NCBI GenBank assembly: GCA_017934525.1
Contig: JAGBJJ010000034.1
Location: forward strand, 1-33,567
Source of the DNA: Prevotella sp.
Lineage (GTDB): Bacteria > Bacteroidota > Bacteroidia > Bacteroidales > Bacteroidaceae
DNA length: 33,567 nt
Reading direction: 5' to 3'
In this document: positions 33,116-33,567 of the stretch, one piece after another
Layout: every line of letters begins with the position of its first letter
How positions within the stretch are numbered: the stretch's first letter is position 1
Program-made: the position numbers and the translations under genes
The notes under the pieces: generated by a model
Databases searched by the model: none
Told to the model about the DNA's origin: nothing
What the model saw: only the letters and a program-made list of their open reading frames with translations

Positions 33116-33567
33116 ATGAAGAGACTTGCCTGCACGTATATAAGTATGGTTGTCGTAGCCTTATTAGGTTGCAACAACAGGAATATGACATCTCAGTTAG
33201 AGGCTGTCAGTAAAATAGCTGATGCCAACGCAGATTCTGCACTTGTCGTATTGGCAGGGTTAGAAAAAAACAAGAAAGATTGGGGCAGAAGTGAAAGAAT
33301 GTACTATGAACTTGTTAAAATGAAAGCAGAAAACAAGGCTGACGTACAATTTACTTCTGACTCAATTATAAAGGATGTTGTGAATTACTACAAGGAGGGA
33401 GATTCAAATGACCGAATGCTCGCTTACTATCTCTTAGGGAGAGTACATAGCGATATGGGTGAAGCACCCGAGGCCTTGCAGGCTTATTACGATGCTATAG
33501 AATCGGCTGACACGGCAAGAGACGATTTCGACTATAACACGCTGATTGCCGTATATGGCCAAATGTC
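33116..33567 (+). CDS. TPR-like lipoprotein, N-terminal part (cut by window edge)
   Basis: The frame is open from the ATG at 33116 to the right edge, giving 150 residues. The start MKRLACTYISMVVVALLGCN is a lipoprotein signal with lipobox Cys20. Then comes ADANADSALVVLAGLEKNK, the form DSAL-x-x-L often found at the N terminus of Bacteroidales TPR sensor-like lipoproteins. Later RMLAYYLLGRVHSDMGEAPEALQAYYDAIESAD is a good TPR helix pair. The C-terminal half is missing, so whether it ends in a membrane helix and a DNA-binding domain, as some relatives do, is unknown. Its codons are clearly more AT-rich than those of the other genes here, which may mean a separate origin. Confidence 0.75.
   Translation, partial: MKRLACTYISMVVVALLGCNNRNMTSQLEAVSKIADANADSALVVLAGLEKNKKDWGRSERMYYELVKMKAENKADVQFTSDSIIKDVVNYYKEGDSNDRMLAYYLLGRVHSDMGEAPEALQAYYDAIESADTARDDFDYNTLIAVYGQM

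Noticed and set aside
1-33567. CRISPR arrays, tRNA or rRNA genes
   Set aside because: No regularly spaced direct repeats, no cloverleaf with TTCGA-type loop, and no rRNA-like stretch was seen by eye; a tRNAscan or Infernal run was not possible.

Overview
The window looks like chromosome from a Prevotella-like member of the Bacteroidales. Four things point there: a type IX secretion module, a complete SusC/SusD starch locus, Bacteroidota-style promoters (TAnnTTTG near -7, often TTG or TTTG near -33) in place of sigma70 promoters, and ribosomal protein and EF-Ts sequences of Bacteroidales type. Coding DNA is fairly GC-rich and the intergenic gaps are AT-rich. The species cannot be named from this.

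Layout. (1) 1-115 is the tail of an IS30-type transposase. (2) 211-3406 is a translation cluster, rplM-rpsI then rpsB-tsf, with structured leaders ahead of rplM and rpsB and a strong terminator after tsf. (3) 3540-12712 on the + strand holds an FAH-family hydrolase, two tandem C25 PorU-type sortase paralogues, the type IX shuttle protein PorV, and ispF. (4) 12743-14143 on the - strand is a secreted GH29 alpha-L-fucosidase. Upstream of it, on the same strand, is a candidate structured RNA with its own promoter. (5) 14563-17735 on the + strand is a small operon of a GT4 glycosyltransferase, a GT2 glycosyltransferase and an exported DUF3089 alpha/beta hydrolase. (6) 18033-22577 on the - strand holds a lipoprotein GH13 amylase, a GH13 amylase with a type IX-like tail, and a glycerate kinase. 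(7) 22772-29911 on the - strand is a susC-susD-susE-susF-like operon. (8) 30099-32623 on the + strand is a divergent LacI-family regulator followed by a sugar/maltose-type MFS permease. (9) At the right edge is the start of a TPR-like lipoprotein gene.

How the parts fit. Regions 6-8 form one starch or maltodextrin system. The Sus lipoproteins and the SusC channel bind and import glucan, a surface amylase and a secreted amylase cut it, the MFS permease carries the sugar across the inner membrane, and a LacI-type protein regulates it. A 16-bp palindrome between susC and lacI, and a 12-of-14 match upstream of the amylase operon, each lie exactly 55 bp from the -7 element of the promoter they face, at three promoters in all. 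This suggests one activator driving all three. Region 3 supplies part of the machinery that could export the second amylase.

The observations most worth following are the operator geometry, the candidate RNA at 14265-14435, the tandem PorU paralogues, and a cluster of promoters that leave almost no 5' leader. Everything was read by eye; no database or folding program was used.
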